Shown in pieces: positions 7,216 through 15,531 of a DNA stretch of 64,000 nt. How positions within the stretch are numbered: position 1 is the stretch's first letter; every line of letters begins with the position of its first letter. The DNA is from Bradyrhizobium roseum (GTDB lineage Bacteria > Pseudomonadota > Alphaproteobacteria > Rhizobiales > Xanthobacteraceae). The position numbers and the translations under genes were made by a program. Under the pieces are notes generated by a model. That model was not told the DNA's origin, made no database searches, and saw only the letters and a list, made by a program, of their open reading frames with translations. The DNA lies in NCBI RefSeq assembly GCF_030413175.1, contig NZ_CP129212.1, forward strand, positions 4,340,001 to 4,404,000. Reading direction: 5' to 3'.

Positions 7216-8127
7216 ATGCATCAGACTGTTTCTCAGCCTTTGCCCGCTATCGGCGCCGGGCTTGCGCACTATCTAGCCGAAATTCGAAAATTCCCGATCC
7301 TCACGCAGGAGGAAGAGACGACTTTCGCCAGGCGCTGGCGCGATCAGCACGATGCTGAGGCAGCCTATCGCCTCGTCACGAGCCATCTGCGGCTCGTTGC
7401 CAAAGTCGCCATGCGGTATCGTGGCTATGGGTTGCCTATCGCGGACATCGTCTCCGAGGGCAACATCGGTCTCATGCAAGCGGTGCGTCGCTTCGACCCG
7501 GAGCGCGGGATTCGTCTTTCTACCTACGCCATGTGGTGGATCAAAGCGACCATCCAGGAATACGTTCTTCGGTCATGGTCACTGGTGAAGATTTCGGCGA
7601 ACTCCGCACAGAAAAAGCTGTTCTTCAAACTCAGGAAATCCAAGAGCGCCATCTCGGCGCTCGAGGACGGGGATCTGCGGCCGGAGCAAGTCAAGACGAT
7701 TGCTGCGCGCCTCAAGGTGCCGGAAGATGAAGTGGTCAATATGGATCGACGCTTGCGCGGCGACGTCTCCCTGAACTCGGCCGTTCACGACGACGGCGGC
7801 GAAGACGCGCTCGAACGGCTCGCTGACCCCTCACCTGCACACGACGTCGAGATTGCCGAGAACCAGGAACTGGCCCGGCGCCGCGAAGCGCTGAATGCCG
7901 CCATCGAGAAGCTGAGTCCACGCGAAAAACGCATTTTTACGGCGCGCTATCTGTCGGACGATCCCCCGAACCTCGGAGCACTCGCGGCGGAGTATGGAAT
8001 ATCTCGCGAACGTGTCCGCCAGATAGAGCTACGCTCGTTCCAGAAGGTGCAGGCGTCGTGCACAGGAGCGCCGCCGAGAATTTCGGACAGAACCAACATC
8101 AACCAAAACCGGTGTTTGCAAGGTTAG
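7216..8127 (+). CDS. rpoH: Heat-shock sigma factor RpoH (sigma-32 family)
   Basis: A protein of 303 residues that directs RNA polymerase to heat-shock promoters. It contains sigma region 1.2 (LAHYLAEIRKFPIL), region 2 (ADIVSEGNIGLMQAV and LSTYAMWWIKATIQEY), the RpoH box at 132-140 (QKKLFFKLR), and a region 4 helix-turn-helix (LGALAAEYGISRERVRQIE). The ATG follows CACGAGGGGAAA; upstream in-frame sequence to 7126 lacks family similarity. Alphaproteobacteria usually carry several rpoH genes. This one is probably the local copy controlling the hsp20/htrA island, but its housekeeping role versus a paralogue cannot be judged here. Confidence 0.95.
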   Translation: MHQTVSQPLPAIGAGLAHYLAEIRKFPILTQEEETTFARRWRDQHDAEAAYRLVTSHLRLVAKVAMRYRGYGLPIADIVSEGNIGLMQAVRRFDPERGIRLSTYAMWWIKATIQEYVLRSWSLVKISANSAQKKLFFKLRKSKSAISALEDGDLRPEQVKTIAARLKVPEDEVVNMDRRLRGDVSLNSAVHDDGGEDALERLADPSPAHDVEIAENQELARRREALNAAIEKLSPREKRIFTARYLSDDPPNLGALAAEYGISRERVRQIELRSFQKVQASCTGAPPRISDRTNINQNRCLQG

Positions 8128-8136
8128 CTGGTCGTC

Positions 8137-8244
8137 ATGTTTACGCCGCTGCTCATTTCTCTCGTGATGGCGAATAGCATGGCCGCTGCTGCGGCGGCCA
8201 TCTTTGCGGTCGGGCAAGTTTCCGCGCGCGGAGGGCGCCGCTAG
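8137..8244 (+). CDS. Possible 35-residue hydrophobic peptide
   Basis: A short reading starting MFTPLLISLVMANSMAAAAA, with one hydrophobic span and a basic end (ARGGRR), 9 bases after rpoH. No convincing ribosome site is seen, so it may be fortuitous. Nothing else is visible between rpoH and the convergent kinase gene. Confidence 0.25.
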   Translation: MFTPLLISLVMANSMAAAAAAIFAVGQVSARGGRR

Positions 8245-8347
8245 TTGCGCTCGTGCGGAAGAAGCGATTAAGTCGGCAGGACTCTTCCGATCGCAACAGG
8301 CGTGTAGCCTGTTCGAACACCCGGCGCGGCCTCTGCATATCCACCCC

Positions 8348-9712
8348 TCACCCCGAAAACTCTACCCTCGCCTCCAGCCCGCCGCCGGCGCGATTGGCGA
8401 GCGTGAGCGTGCCGCGGAGTGCGGTGACGAGTTGCTGGGCGATGGCGAGGCCGAGGCCGGTGCCGCCGGTTTCGCGGTTGCGCGAGGCCTCGACGCGGTA
8501 GAACGGCAAGAATACCGACTTCAGATGTTCTTCGGGAATGCCAGGGCCGCGGTCCGATACGGTGATCGCGATGCGGTTCGACTGCAGCGCATCGATGGCG
8601 ACTTCGACGTCCTCGCCGAATTTCAGCCCGTTATCGATTAGGTTGATCATGATGCGGCGCAAGGCCTGCGGGTGTGTGAGAACCGTCACCCCGCGCTCTC
8701 CGGAAAAACGCAGCGATTTTCCGGCGTCGGAATAGTCGCAGACGAGGCTGTCGATCAGGGCGTGCAGGTCGGTCTGGCACCGTTGCCCGGCGATTTCGTC
8801 GCGCCCGCGGGCCAAAGCAAGGCCCTGCTTGACCAGCGTCTGCATTTCCTCCAGGTCGCCCTGCAGCTTTTCCCGGGCGTCGCCGTCACCAAGGAAATCG
8901 GCGCGCAGCCGCATGCGCGTGATCGGGGTTTGAAGGCGACGCGAGATTCCCGCCAGAATCTGGATACGTTCCACCGCTTGCTCGGCAATACGCCGCTGCA
9001 TGGCGTTGAACGCGGTAGCGGCGCGCACCACTTCCTTGGGGCCATCCTCGGGGAGCGGCTCACCGCGCAAATCCGAGCCCAGGCTATTGGCCGCGCGCTC
9101 AAGGCGCGCCAATGGCCGCGTCGCCAATTTCACGGCAATCCACGTGAACAAGGCGAGAAAACAGAGCTGAACGGTGAGCGCCACCGGCAACCAGGACGAA
9201 ACCAACGTCGGCAACAAAGGCAAAGCGGCTTTCTTCGGTGCGGCGAATTCGAGCATCAGCGGTGTGCCGTCCTTCAGGTGAAGGAGCCAGCCCAGTCGCC
9301 GTCGACCCAGCGGATCGAGATAGAAGACTGATTTCGCGTCGTGACCGTCTCCCATCATGGCCCGCAAACGCACCAGGTTCTCTTGCCGCCGTCTGGGTGG
9401 CACCGGTTCGATCTCTCCCCCATCTCCAAGAACATCTCTGACAACGTATCGATATCCAGGTCGAGCGAGTCGTTCGAGCCAAGCGGGCTGTTCTTCAGGC
9501 TTGACCCGGTCGAGGATGGCGACCGCCATCGCGATGGACCTCATGAAATAGTCATCCGATGACTCGTTGCTGGGGCCGAAGACATTGAGGGCAACCAGGC
9601 CAAAGGACAGCACATGTGCAGCCAGCAGTCCGACGAACAGGATGATCGCTAGCCGGCGGAACAGTGAGTCCGGCCAAAGACGCGCCGCCATCCGCCGAAA
9701 GCGGGCGCTCAT
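8348..9712 (-). CDS. Histidine-kinase-like protein with ATPase domain but no phosphoacceptor His (HK2)
   Basis: A protein of 454 residues. Two membrane spans (about 19-43 and 172-195) bracket a periplasmic sensor region of about 130 residues. A HAMP-like linker (ATRPLARLERAANSLGSD) leads into the dimerisation helices, where the H-box reads GISRRLQTP: Arg258 replaces the phosphoacceptor His. The catalytic domain is complete, with N-box NLIDNGLKF (about 357-365), DRGPGIP (387-393) and GGTGLGLA (416-423). Its ATG overlaps the stop of HK1. By sequence it can bind ATP but cannot autophosphorylate in the usual way. It pairs logically with HK1, which has the His but no ATPase domain. EnvZ/RstB-like family. 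Confidence 0.93.
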   Translation of the reverse strand: MSARFRRMAARLWPDSLFRRLAIILFVGLLAAHVLSFGLVALNVFGPSNESSDDYFMRSIAMAVAILDRVKPEEQPAWLERLARPGYRYVVRDVLGDGGEIEPVPPRRRQENLVRLRAMMGDGHDAKSVFYLDPLGRRRLGWLLHLKDGTPLMLEFAAPKKAALPLLPTLVSSWLPVALTVQLCFLALFTWIAVKLATRPLARLERAANSLGSDLRGEPLPEDGPKEVVRAATAFNAMQRRIAEQAVERIQILAGISRRLQTPITRMRLRADFLGDGDAREKLQGDLEEMQTLVKQGLALARGRDEIAGQRCQTDLHALIDSLVCDYSDAGKSLRFSGERGVTVLTHPQALRRIMINLIDNGLKFGEDVEVAIDALQSNRIAITVSDRGPGIPEEHLKSVFLPFYRVEASRNRETGGTGLGLAIAQQLVTALRGTLTLANRAGGGLEARVEFSG

Positions 9713-10644
9713 GACGGCTCCCGCGATGCTTCGACGGCGACATGCGCGGTGGCCGTCGGGCCAATGCCGTCGTAATCCCGCGCCAGGGCGAGGCCCTGCT
9801 TGACCAGCGTCTGCATTTCCTGCAGGTCGCCCTGCAGCTTTTCCCTGGCGTCGCTGTCACCCAGGAAGTCAGCGCGCAACCGCATGCGCGTGATCGGGGT
9901 CTGAAGGTCGTGCGAGATCGCTGCGAGAATCTGGATTCGTTCCGCGACCTGCTCGGCAATGCGTCGCTGCATGGCGTTGAGCGCGGTAGCAGCGCGCGCC
10001 ACTTCCTTCGGACCATCCTCTGGGAGCGGCTCGCTGCGGCAATCCGAGCCCAGACTGTGGGCCGCGTGCTCGAGGCGCGCCAGCGGCTGCGTCGCGAGCT
10101 TGATGGCAAGCCAGACGAAAAACGCGATAATGCAGAGTTGGGCGGCGAGCGCCGCCGGCAACCAGGGCGAAATGACCGGCCCCTGCCAAAAGATCTCGAT
10201 CGTCACAGGGCTACCGTCCTTCAGGTGCATGCGTATGCCCCGTCGCAGTCGCTGCGGTGGATCGAAGTGGACAAAATTCGCGTCGTGGTCGGGCCCCAGC
10301 GCGGCCCGCAAACGCGCGATATTCGCCTGCCGTCGTTTGGGTGTCTCCGCTTCCAGCTCTCCCTCATCGCTGAGAATGTATCGCCAATGGCGTCGAGAGA
10401 GGCGGTCAAGCCAAGCGGGTCTTTCTTCAGGCTCGACGTGGTCGAGGATAGCGACCGCGTCCGCGATGTCCCCAGCCGCAAATTTACTCCCCAACTCGTC
10501 TTCGATGGCGAGGCGGTCGAGAGCGATCAAAACAAAGGCCAGCACATGGGCAGCCACAAGGCCGGAAAACAGGATGATCGCGAGCCGGCCGAACAGGGAG
10601 GCCGGCCAAAGACGCGCAGCCATCCGCCGAAAACGGACGCTCAT
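9709..10644 (-). CDS. Histidine-kinase-like protein with phosphoacceptor His but no ATPase domain (HK1)
   Basis: A protein of 311 residues, homologous to HK2 over its whole length. It has two membrane spans (about 19-43 and 162-185), a HAMP-like linker and dimerisation helices with an intact H-box AAISHDLQTP (His245). After the second helix (LVKQGLALARDYDG) the protein departs from HK2 and ends about 20 residues later without N-, G1- or G2-boxes. It starts at ATG 10644, overlapping the response-regulator stop (ATGA), and its own stop overlaps the HK2 start, so the three genes are translationally coupled. It should receive phosphate only from a partner, most simply HK2 in a heterodimer (inference). 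Confidence 0.93.
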   Translation of the reverse strand: MSVRFRRMAARLWPASLFGRLAIILFSGLVAAHVLAFVLIALDRLAIEDELGSKFAAGDIADAVAILDHVEPEERPAWLDRLSRRHWRYILSDEGELEAETPKRRQANIARLRAALGPDHDANFVHFDPPQRLRRGIRMHLKDGSPVTIEIFWQGPVISPWLPAALAAQLCIIAFFVWLAIKLATQPLARLEHAAHSLGSDCRSEPLPEDGPKEVARAATALNAMQRRIAEQVAERIQILAAISHDLQTPITRMRLRADFLGDSDAREKLQGDLQEMQTLVKQGLALARDYDGIGPTATAHVAVEASREPS

Positions 10645-11381
10645 GACGGCGCCTGCAACGCTTCGACGGAGACCGCGAAGACGTAGCCTTCGCTGCGCAC
10701 CGTCTTGATGTAGGACGGCTCGCGAGCGTCGTCGCCCAATCGCTGCCGAAGGCGGCTGACCAGAAGGTCGATCGACCGATCGAACACTTCGGCCTCGCGG
10801 CCTTGCGTCAGGTCGAGCAGTTGATCGCGATTGAGGACATGGTGCGGGTGATCGAGAAACACCCGCAACAGCCGATATTCGGCGCCGCTCAACGAGACCA
10901 CGGTCTCGTGGGCGTCGACCAGGCAACGCCCGGCCGTATCGAGCTTCCATTCGCCAAACCGAAACAGGCGGGCTTTCTCCGATACCGCAAGGTTGCGTGG
11001 CAGCATCTCGGCCCTGCGCAAGACCGAGCGAATTCGTGCCAGCAGCTCGCGCGGGGCAAACGGCTTGGTGAGATAGTCGTCTGCCCCCATCTCGAGGCCA
11101 ACGATCCGGTCTGCTTCATCGCCACGCGCCGTCAGCATCAGGATCGGAATGTCATAGGATTGATTCGCGCGCAGGTTGCGGCAGAGCGTAAGGCCGTCGT
11201 CTCCCGGCAGCATGAGGTCGAGCACGATTAGATCGATCCGGTGGTTTGCTAGAGCCTCGCGCATCTGCCGGCCGTTGGCCACCGTCGTGACCCGATAGCC
11301 GTGACCGACAAAGTATCGGTCCAGCAGCTCGCGCAAACCCAGATCATCGTCGACGACGAGAATATGGTCTGGAGTCTCCAT
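10641..11381 (-). CDS. OmpR-family response regulator, right copy
   Basis: A protein of 246 residues. The receiver domain has the acidic pocket VVDDD, phospho-acceptor Asp55 (VLDLMLPG) and LTKPFAP. The winged-helix domain (from about 140) has LSGAEYRLL, DRSIDLLVSRLRQRLGD and IKTVRSEGYVF. The start METPDHILVV is chosen because it aligns with the left copy; upstream in-frame codons fall in the intergenic region. It is first in an operon with HK1 and HK2 and divergent from A'-B'-C'. Its phosphodonor would be His245 of HK1. Confidence 0.95.
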   Translation of the reverse strand: METPDHILVVDDDLGLRELLDRYFVGHGYRVTTVANGRQMREALANHRIDLIVLDLMLPGDDGLTLCRNLRANQSYDIPILMLTARGDEADRIVGLEMGADDYLTKPFAPRELLARIRSVLRRAEMLPRNLAVSEKARLFRFGEWKLDTAGRCLVDAHETVVSLSGAEYRLLRVFLDHPHHVLNRDQLLDLTQGREAEVFDRSIDLLVSRLRQRLGDDAREPSYIKTVRSEGYVFAVSVEALQAPS

Positions 11382-11425
11382 ACACGCCAGAGTACCCAAC
11401 CGCCGCGGCAAGCGACATCCCATTT

Positions 11426-11442
11426 TGTAACGTATTGTATCG
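11426..11442. promoter_or_regulatory. Putative response-regulator operator (direct repeat), right copy
   Basis: TGTAACG and TGTATCG 10 bp apart, as at 606-622, within a conserved block (CATCCCATTTTGTAACG) between the divergent regulator and gene A'. Flanking intergenic sequence nearer gene A' has diverged more than this block, which supports function. Confidence 0.45.
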
Positions 11443-11614
11443 TGCTGCCGGTCCGACATAGAAAATTTCAAAACCGGCACGCCCGGAAATTTGCGGGATA
11501 CATCGAACACTTCCAGTGAAGCCTACGATGTCGATGGACCCGGGCGAAGGACATGCTCGCGCTGCCAACTGAGGCCGGGGACGGCGTTTATTTCCATATT
11601 TGGGAGAACGGGTC

Positions 11615-12169
11615 GTGAGAATGTCATCAAGCTTCGTCGCGCCGGCAGCGGTCGCGATCCTGTCATCTGCGCTGTTGTGCGGCCTGAGCGGCCCGGCCGC
11701 CTCGCAAACCACGCCAATCTCCACGCTTCCCAGCGTCACGGTCACGGCGCCGGAGCAAAGGGCGAGGCCGCCAGGGAGGCAGCAGCAGCGGGCAAACACC
11801 GGTACAGCTCTCCGCAGAGGGTTAGCGAGCCGGACCACGGCTCAAACAGCGGGCGGGACGCCGTCGGCTGCGCGGGGTCCTGTCATGGCGAAGCTTGCCC
11901 GGCTGGAGAGAGAGGCTAGCAGTTGCAACGATGGCTGTGAAACAAGTTTCAAACGCGGCAAGGACCCCTGGGTCGGGTGCAGCGAATCCGCGGGATACTA
12001 TTCAGTTTTCTCGGCAACCTGCAAAGACACACTCACACACAGGGACTACGTGCAATGCGTGGAAACCAAGATGTTCCTAGGCATGGACCGACAACGAGTC
12101 TGGTGGTACTGCACCGGCATGCTGAATGGGGGAAAATTCCGGATCACCGCGGAAAATCGAAACAGGTAG
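11615..12169 (+). CDS. Small secreted six-cysteine protein (gene A', right copy)
   Basis: A protein of 184 residues from a GTG start; the ribosome site is TTGGGAGAACG. It has a signal peptide ending PAASQT, a TonB-box-like LPSVTVTAPE, an Arg/Gln/Thr-rich linker that differs most from the left copy, and a near-identical cysteine domain (SSCNDGCE, GCSES, ATCKDT, QCVET, WWYCTGM). The conserved C-terminal domain against a drifting linker indicates that the cysteine domain is the functional part. It is divergent from the response regulator and probably controlled by it. No known family is recognised. Confidence 0.8.
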   Translation: MRMSSSFVAPAAVAILSSALLCGLSGPAASQTTPISTLPSVTVTAPEQRARPPGRQQQRANTGTALRRGLASRTTAQTAGGTPSAARGPVMAKLARLEREASSCNDGCETSFKRGKDPWVGCSESAGYYSVFSATCKDTLTHRDYVQCVETKMFLGMDRQRVWWYCTGMLNGGKFRITAENRNR

Positions 12170-12303
12170 CGCAGGCGTTATCGGGGCTTGCTGGCGGACA
12201 GCGGAAACCCGTCTGTCATTTGTTGGCGGAAATGCCGGTTGGATGCGCGACAGGGTATCCGAGGCGAGGACGACATTTACTTCCGGATTTGGGAGAACGT
12301 GTG

Positions 12304-12867
12304 ATGAGAATATCATCGGGGCTTGCCGTGTCCTCAACTCTCGCTGTCCTGTCGATCGTATTGCTGAACGGCACGGCAGTATCGCAAACCGCAACAGGCC
12401 CTGCCAGCCAGCTTCCCGGCATCACGGTCGTGGCGCCGAAGCCGGTGGCAAGGCCGCAGCGTCCGGGGTCAGGCACCGCCGGGGCAAACAGGGTTGCAGC
12501 TCGCCCGACTTCGCCGGCCTCTCAAACGCCATCGACGTCCGCTCAAAAGCCGGCGCCCGGTTCAGTGTTGGCGAGGATTGCCTTGCTCGAGAAGACCTCC
12601 AGCAATTGCACCGACGGTTGCCAGACCAGCTTCAAATACGGCAACCAACCCTGGAATGGATGCTCCACGTCGGGGGATTTTATTTTATCGACGACGTGCA
12701 GAAACGGACGCAACTACAAAACCTACCAGGAGTGCAGGGAAACCGGAATGTTCTTGGCCTGGAAGCACTATGAGGTGTGGTGGTATTGCAGCAGCCTGCA
12801 CGCCGCAGGCAAGCTTTCCGGGGAGAAGCAGCAGGTCGCCGAACTGAAGCGATCAGGGCGCCGCTAG
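12304..12867 (+). CDS. Small secreted six-cysteine protein (gene B', right copy)
   Basis: A protein of 187 residues; the ATG is preceded by TTGGGAGAACGTG. The signal peptide ends near TAVSQT, followed by LPGITVVAPKP, a Pro/Ala/Ser-rich linker, the six-cysteine domain (NCTDGC, GCSTS, TTCRNG, ECRET, WWYCSSL) and the same ELKRSGRR tail as the left copy. It lies 134 bases after gene A', a longer gap than in the left copy, and 9 bases before gene C'. The function is unknown. Predicted periplasmic or secreted. Confidence 0.8.
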   Translation: MRISSGLAVSSTLAVLSIVLLNGTAVSQTATGPASQLPGITVVAPKPVARPQRPGSGTAGANRVAARPTSPASQTPSTSAQKPAPGSVLARIALLEKTSSNCTDGCQTSFKYGNQPWNGCSTSGDFILSTTCRNGRNYKTYQECRETGMFLAWKHYEVWWYCSSLHAAGKLSGEKQQVAELKRSGRR

Positions 12868-12876
12868 TCGATACCG

Positions 12877-13197
12877 GTGCCGATACCGAGCCTCAACTCA
12901 TTTCCGATAGCCGGCCAGGTCAGTCTTGGAGAACAGCCGTGCGGAGATGAATCCGATGTGACGGGGCTCGCGCCAAGTGGTTGGCTCGTCGAGCTACGCC
13001 TGGCGGAACGGCAAGCTGATCCCAGATTCTTCGCGGTCGGAACGCTTGCGGCAGGTGATGCGGAAGAGGCTATCCTGCGCTATCCCGGTATCGTTCGGGA
13101 AGACAAGCGAACCGCGCTGCGCCCCCTTTCCGACCAGGAGATCGCGTGTCTGAGACTGCGAATGCATGGCGTGAGGCCGTATATTCTGCACCTTTAG
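12877..13197 (+). CDS. Conserved small protein (gene C', right copy)
   Basis: A protein of 106 residues from a GTG start, homologous to the left copy from GEQPCGDESDVTGL to the end (GVRPYILHL). No signal peptide or membrane span. The two copies match across the protein but differ near the N-terminus. It ends one base before the convergent AraC-type regulator, the boundary of the duplicated module. The function is not recognised. Confidence 0.65.
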   Translation: MPIPSLNSFPIAGQVSLGEQPCGDESDVTGLAPSGWLVELRLAERQADPRFFAVGTLAAGDAEEAILRYPGIVREDKRTALRPLSDQEIACLRLRMHGVRPYILHL

Positions 13198-13198
13198 T

Positions 13199-14107
13199 TT
13201 ACGGCCACGCCGCATACGACGGCCCACTCCGCGCGTGCTCCAGCCTGATCTGCCGGCGGTAGTTTCCCGGCGACGCCCCGCGATACTTCCGAAAGAAGCG
13301 GTTGAAATACGCCGGATCGCGAAAGCCCAGGCCGTAGCCGATCTGCTCGACCGGGAGATCGAGCTGCTGCAGGCGGGTGCAGGCTTCGCGGAGCAGCCGC
13401 TCGTGGATGATCGCGCGCGGGCCGCAGTTTTTCTCGCGCTGGCAATGGGCGTGCAGCTTGTCGGAGGTGACGCCGAGCGCGTTCGCGTAGCGCGCCACCG
13501 GCCAGCCGTCGCGGTAATGCAGTTCGACCATCTGCAGGAAATTGCCGACCAGCGCCGGACCGCCGCGCGCGGCCACTTCGTTGCGATCGTTCTGCGGGGT
13601 GCTGAGGCGCCAGAGCTGCAGGCACAACAGCAGCCAGTGCGAGGAGATCAGCGTCGCACCGCCAAAGCCCGGGGAGCGCAACTCGGCTACGATGGACGAA
13701 CAGGATTGCACGATGCTGTCGAGGGCCGGCGGCAGCGCCTCGCTCGCGATCAGAGCCACGCGCTCGCTGCTGCGGCGCAAATGCAGCGCCTCGGCATGGC
13801 CGGCGACGATCTTGATCAGGAAATCATCGTCGACCGACAGCAGATGGCCATGCGCGCCAGGCCCCACCTCAATCATCGCATCGAGGCTGCCCGGCAGCCA
13901 GAGCAGCGCCGGGGCTTCCAGCGCGACGGTGGTTCCGTGCCAGGACGCACGGCCGCGATCCGATTGCAGCAGCAACAGATGCGCGCGGTGTCCTGATTTC
14001 TGGCGGATCGCCCACGATCGCGCGGCCAGATCGGCCGAAAAGGTCTCCGCGCGCACCGCCAGTGCGACGCCGACCGGCAGCCCATTGAGTCCTGATGATG
14101 CCGCCAT
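13199..14107 (-). CDS. AraC-family transcriptional regulator
   Basis: A protein of 302 residues. The N-terminal half is a sensor region of the AraC-binding-like type; the C-terminal 100 residues carry two helix-turn-helix motifs (VARYANALGVTSDKLHAHCQ and VEQIGYGLGFRDPAYFNRFF), followed by the family tail (RGASPGNYRRQ). It is divergent from the ABC importer/aldehyde dehydrogenase operon that starts at 14278, so it is the likely local regulator, with an aromatic or related compound as effector (inference). The 170-base gap to 14278 shows no clear operator. Confidence 0.92.
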   Translation of the reverse strand: MAASSGLNGLPVGVALAVRAETFSADLAARSWAIRQKSGHRAHLLLLQSDRGRASWHGTTVALEAPALLWLPGSLDAMIEVGPGAHGHLLSVDDDFLIKIVAGHAEALHLRRSSERVALIASEALPPALDSIVQSCSSIVAELRSPGFGGATLISSHWLLLCLQLWRLSTPQNDRNEVAARGGPALVGNFLQMVELHYRDGWPVARYANALGVTSDKLHAHCQREKNCGPRAIIHERLLREACTRLQQLDLPVEQIGYGLGFRDPAYFNRFFRKYRGASPGNYRRQIRLEHARSGPSYAAWP

Positions 14108-14277
14108 CCGCGCGCCTCCTGAGACAATCCGCCGCCCGTAAACCCAAGGTTTTGCCAGAAAAGTACAATCATTCCCCGGTTTCGTCCAATTCCAAGCCTC
14201 CCGCCACCTCCCCTAGGGTCAGGACGATCATGAGCGCCAGTTCAATGGCGCCGGACGACACACACCGGGAGGAGACC

Positions 14278-15504
14278 ATGACGACATTCCTGACGCGACG
14301 CGCCGCCCTGCTCGCCGCCGCCACCTGCGCCGCCACGCTGGGCCTTGTGGGCGCGGCCTACGCCCAGAACTCGATCAAGATCGGTTACGCCATCTCGCGC
14401 ACCGGCCCGAATACCGGCGGCGCTGCCGTCACCACGATCCCCAATTACGAATTGTGGGTGAAGGAAGTGAACGCGGCCGGCGGCATCAAGCTCGGCGACA
14501 AGCGCGTGCCGATCGAGGTCGTGCAATATGACGACCGCTCCAACGCCGAGGAAGCGGTGCGGGCGCTGGAGCGGCTGATCAACCAGGACAAGGTCGATTT
14601 CATCCTACCGCCCTGGGGCACCGGCCTTAATCTGGCGGTCGGGCCAACGCTGAACCGCGAAGGCTATCCGCATCTCGCCGCCACCGCCGTCACCGACCGC
14701 GCGCCGGAACTCGCAAAACGCTGGCCGAACAGTTTCTGGCTGCTCGGCACCTCGGCCGATGCCGCCAAGACGCTGGTCGAACTGCTGACCAAGCTGCGCG
14801 ATGAAAAGAAGATCGGCGACACGGTGGCGATGGTCTCGATCGCCGACGGCTTTGGCATCGACCTGTCGAGTGCGGCGCGGCCGGCGATCACCGCCGCCAA
14901 ATTCAAGCTCGCCTATGACAAGAGCTATCCGATCGGCACGCAGGACCTCGCGCCGATTGTCAACGAGGTCAAGGCGCTCAATCCCGACGTCTTCATCGCC
15001 TTCAGCTATCCGCCGGACACGCTGGCGCTGACCGAGCAGGCGCGGATCGCGGGCCTCAATCCGAAAGTGTTCTACACCGGCGTCGGCACGGCCTTCCCGC
15101 TCTACAAGCAGAAGTTCGGCAAGAACATCGAGGGTGTGATGGGCATCGGCGGCTGGAGCGGCGACAGCCCCGCCATCAAGGATTACCTCGCGCGCCACAA
15201 GGCTTCTGCCGCCAACGGCGCCGAGCCGGATCGCTGGGCCAGTGCCGTGACCTATGCCAGCCTGCAGATGCTGCAGCAGGCGATCGAACGCGTCGGCAAG
15301 GTCGACCGCGCCGCCGTGATCAAGGATCTGCAGACCGGCTCGTTCGATACCGTGATCGGCAAGGTCAAGCTGGAGAACAACATGCCGACGCGCTACTGGT
15401 GGGTCGGCCAGTGGCAGGACGGCGAGTTCTACGGCGTGGCGCCGTCGAAGAACGAAGGCGCGCGCGCTGCGATCGTGCCGAAGCCGGCGTGGGTGGCGCC
15501 GTAA
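14278..15504 (+). CDS. ABC transporter substrate-binding protein (branched-chain amino acid type)
   Basis: A protein of 408 residues. Signal peptide (TRRAALLAAATCAATLGLVG, cleaved after AYAQ), then a type-I periplasmic binding fold (IKIGYAISRTGPNTGGAA, VQYDDRSNAEEAVRALERLI). The ribosome site GGGAGGAGACC fixes the start at 14278. It is the first gene of an operon with two permeases, two ATPases and an aldehyde dehydrogenase. LivJ-like binding proteins in this group often take aromatic acids, and the dehydrogenase neighbour favours an aromatic substrate over an amino acid. The true ligand is unknown. Confidence 0.93.
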   Translation: MTTFLTRRAALLAAATCAATLGLVGAAYAQNSIKIGYAISRTGPNTGGAAVTTIPNYELWVKEVNAAGGIKLGDKRVPIEVVQYDDRSNAEEAVRALERLINQDKVDFILPPWGTGLNLAVGPTLNREGYPHLAATAVTDRAPELAKRWPNSFWLLGTSADAAKTLVELLTKLRDEKKIGDTVAMVSIADGFGIDLSSAARPAITAAKFKLAYDKSYPIGTQDLAPIVNEVKALNPDVFIAFSYPPDTLALTEQARIAGLNPKVFYTGVGTAFPLYKQKFGKNIEGVMGIGGWSGDSPAIKDYLARHKASAANGAEPDRWASAVTYASLQMLQQAIERVGKVDRAAVIKDLQTGSFDTVIGKVKLENNMPTRYWWVGQWQDGEFYGVAPSKNEGARAAIVPKPAWVAP

Positions 15505-15531
15505 CGTCACGCAGACGCGGCCGGTCTTGCC

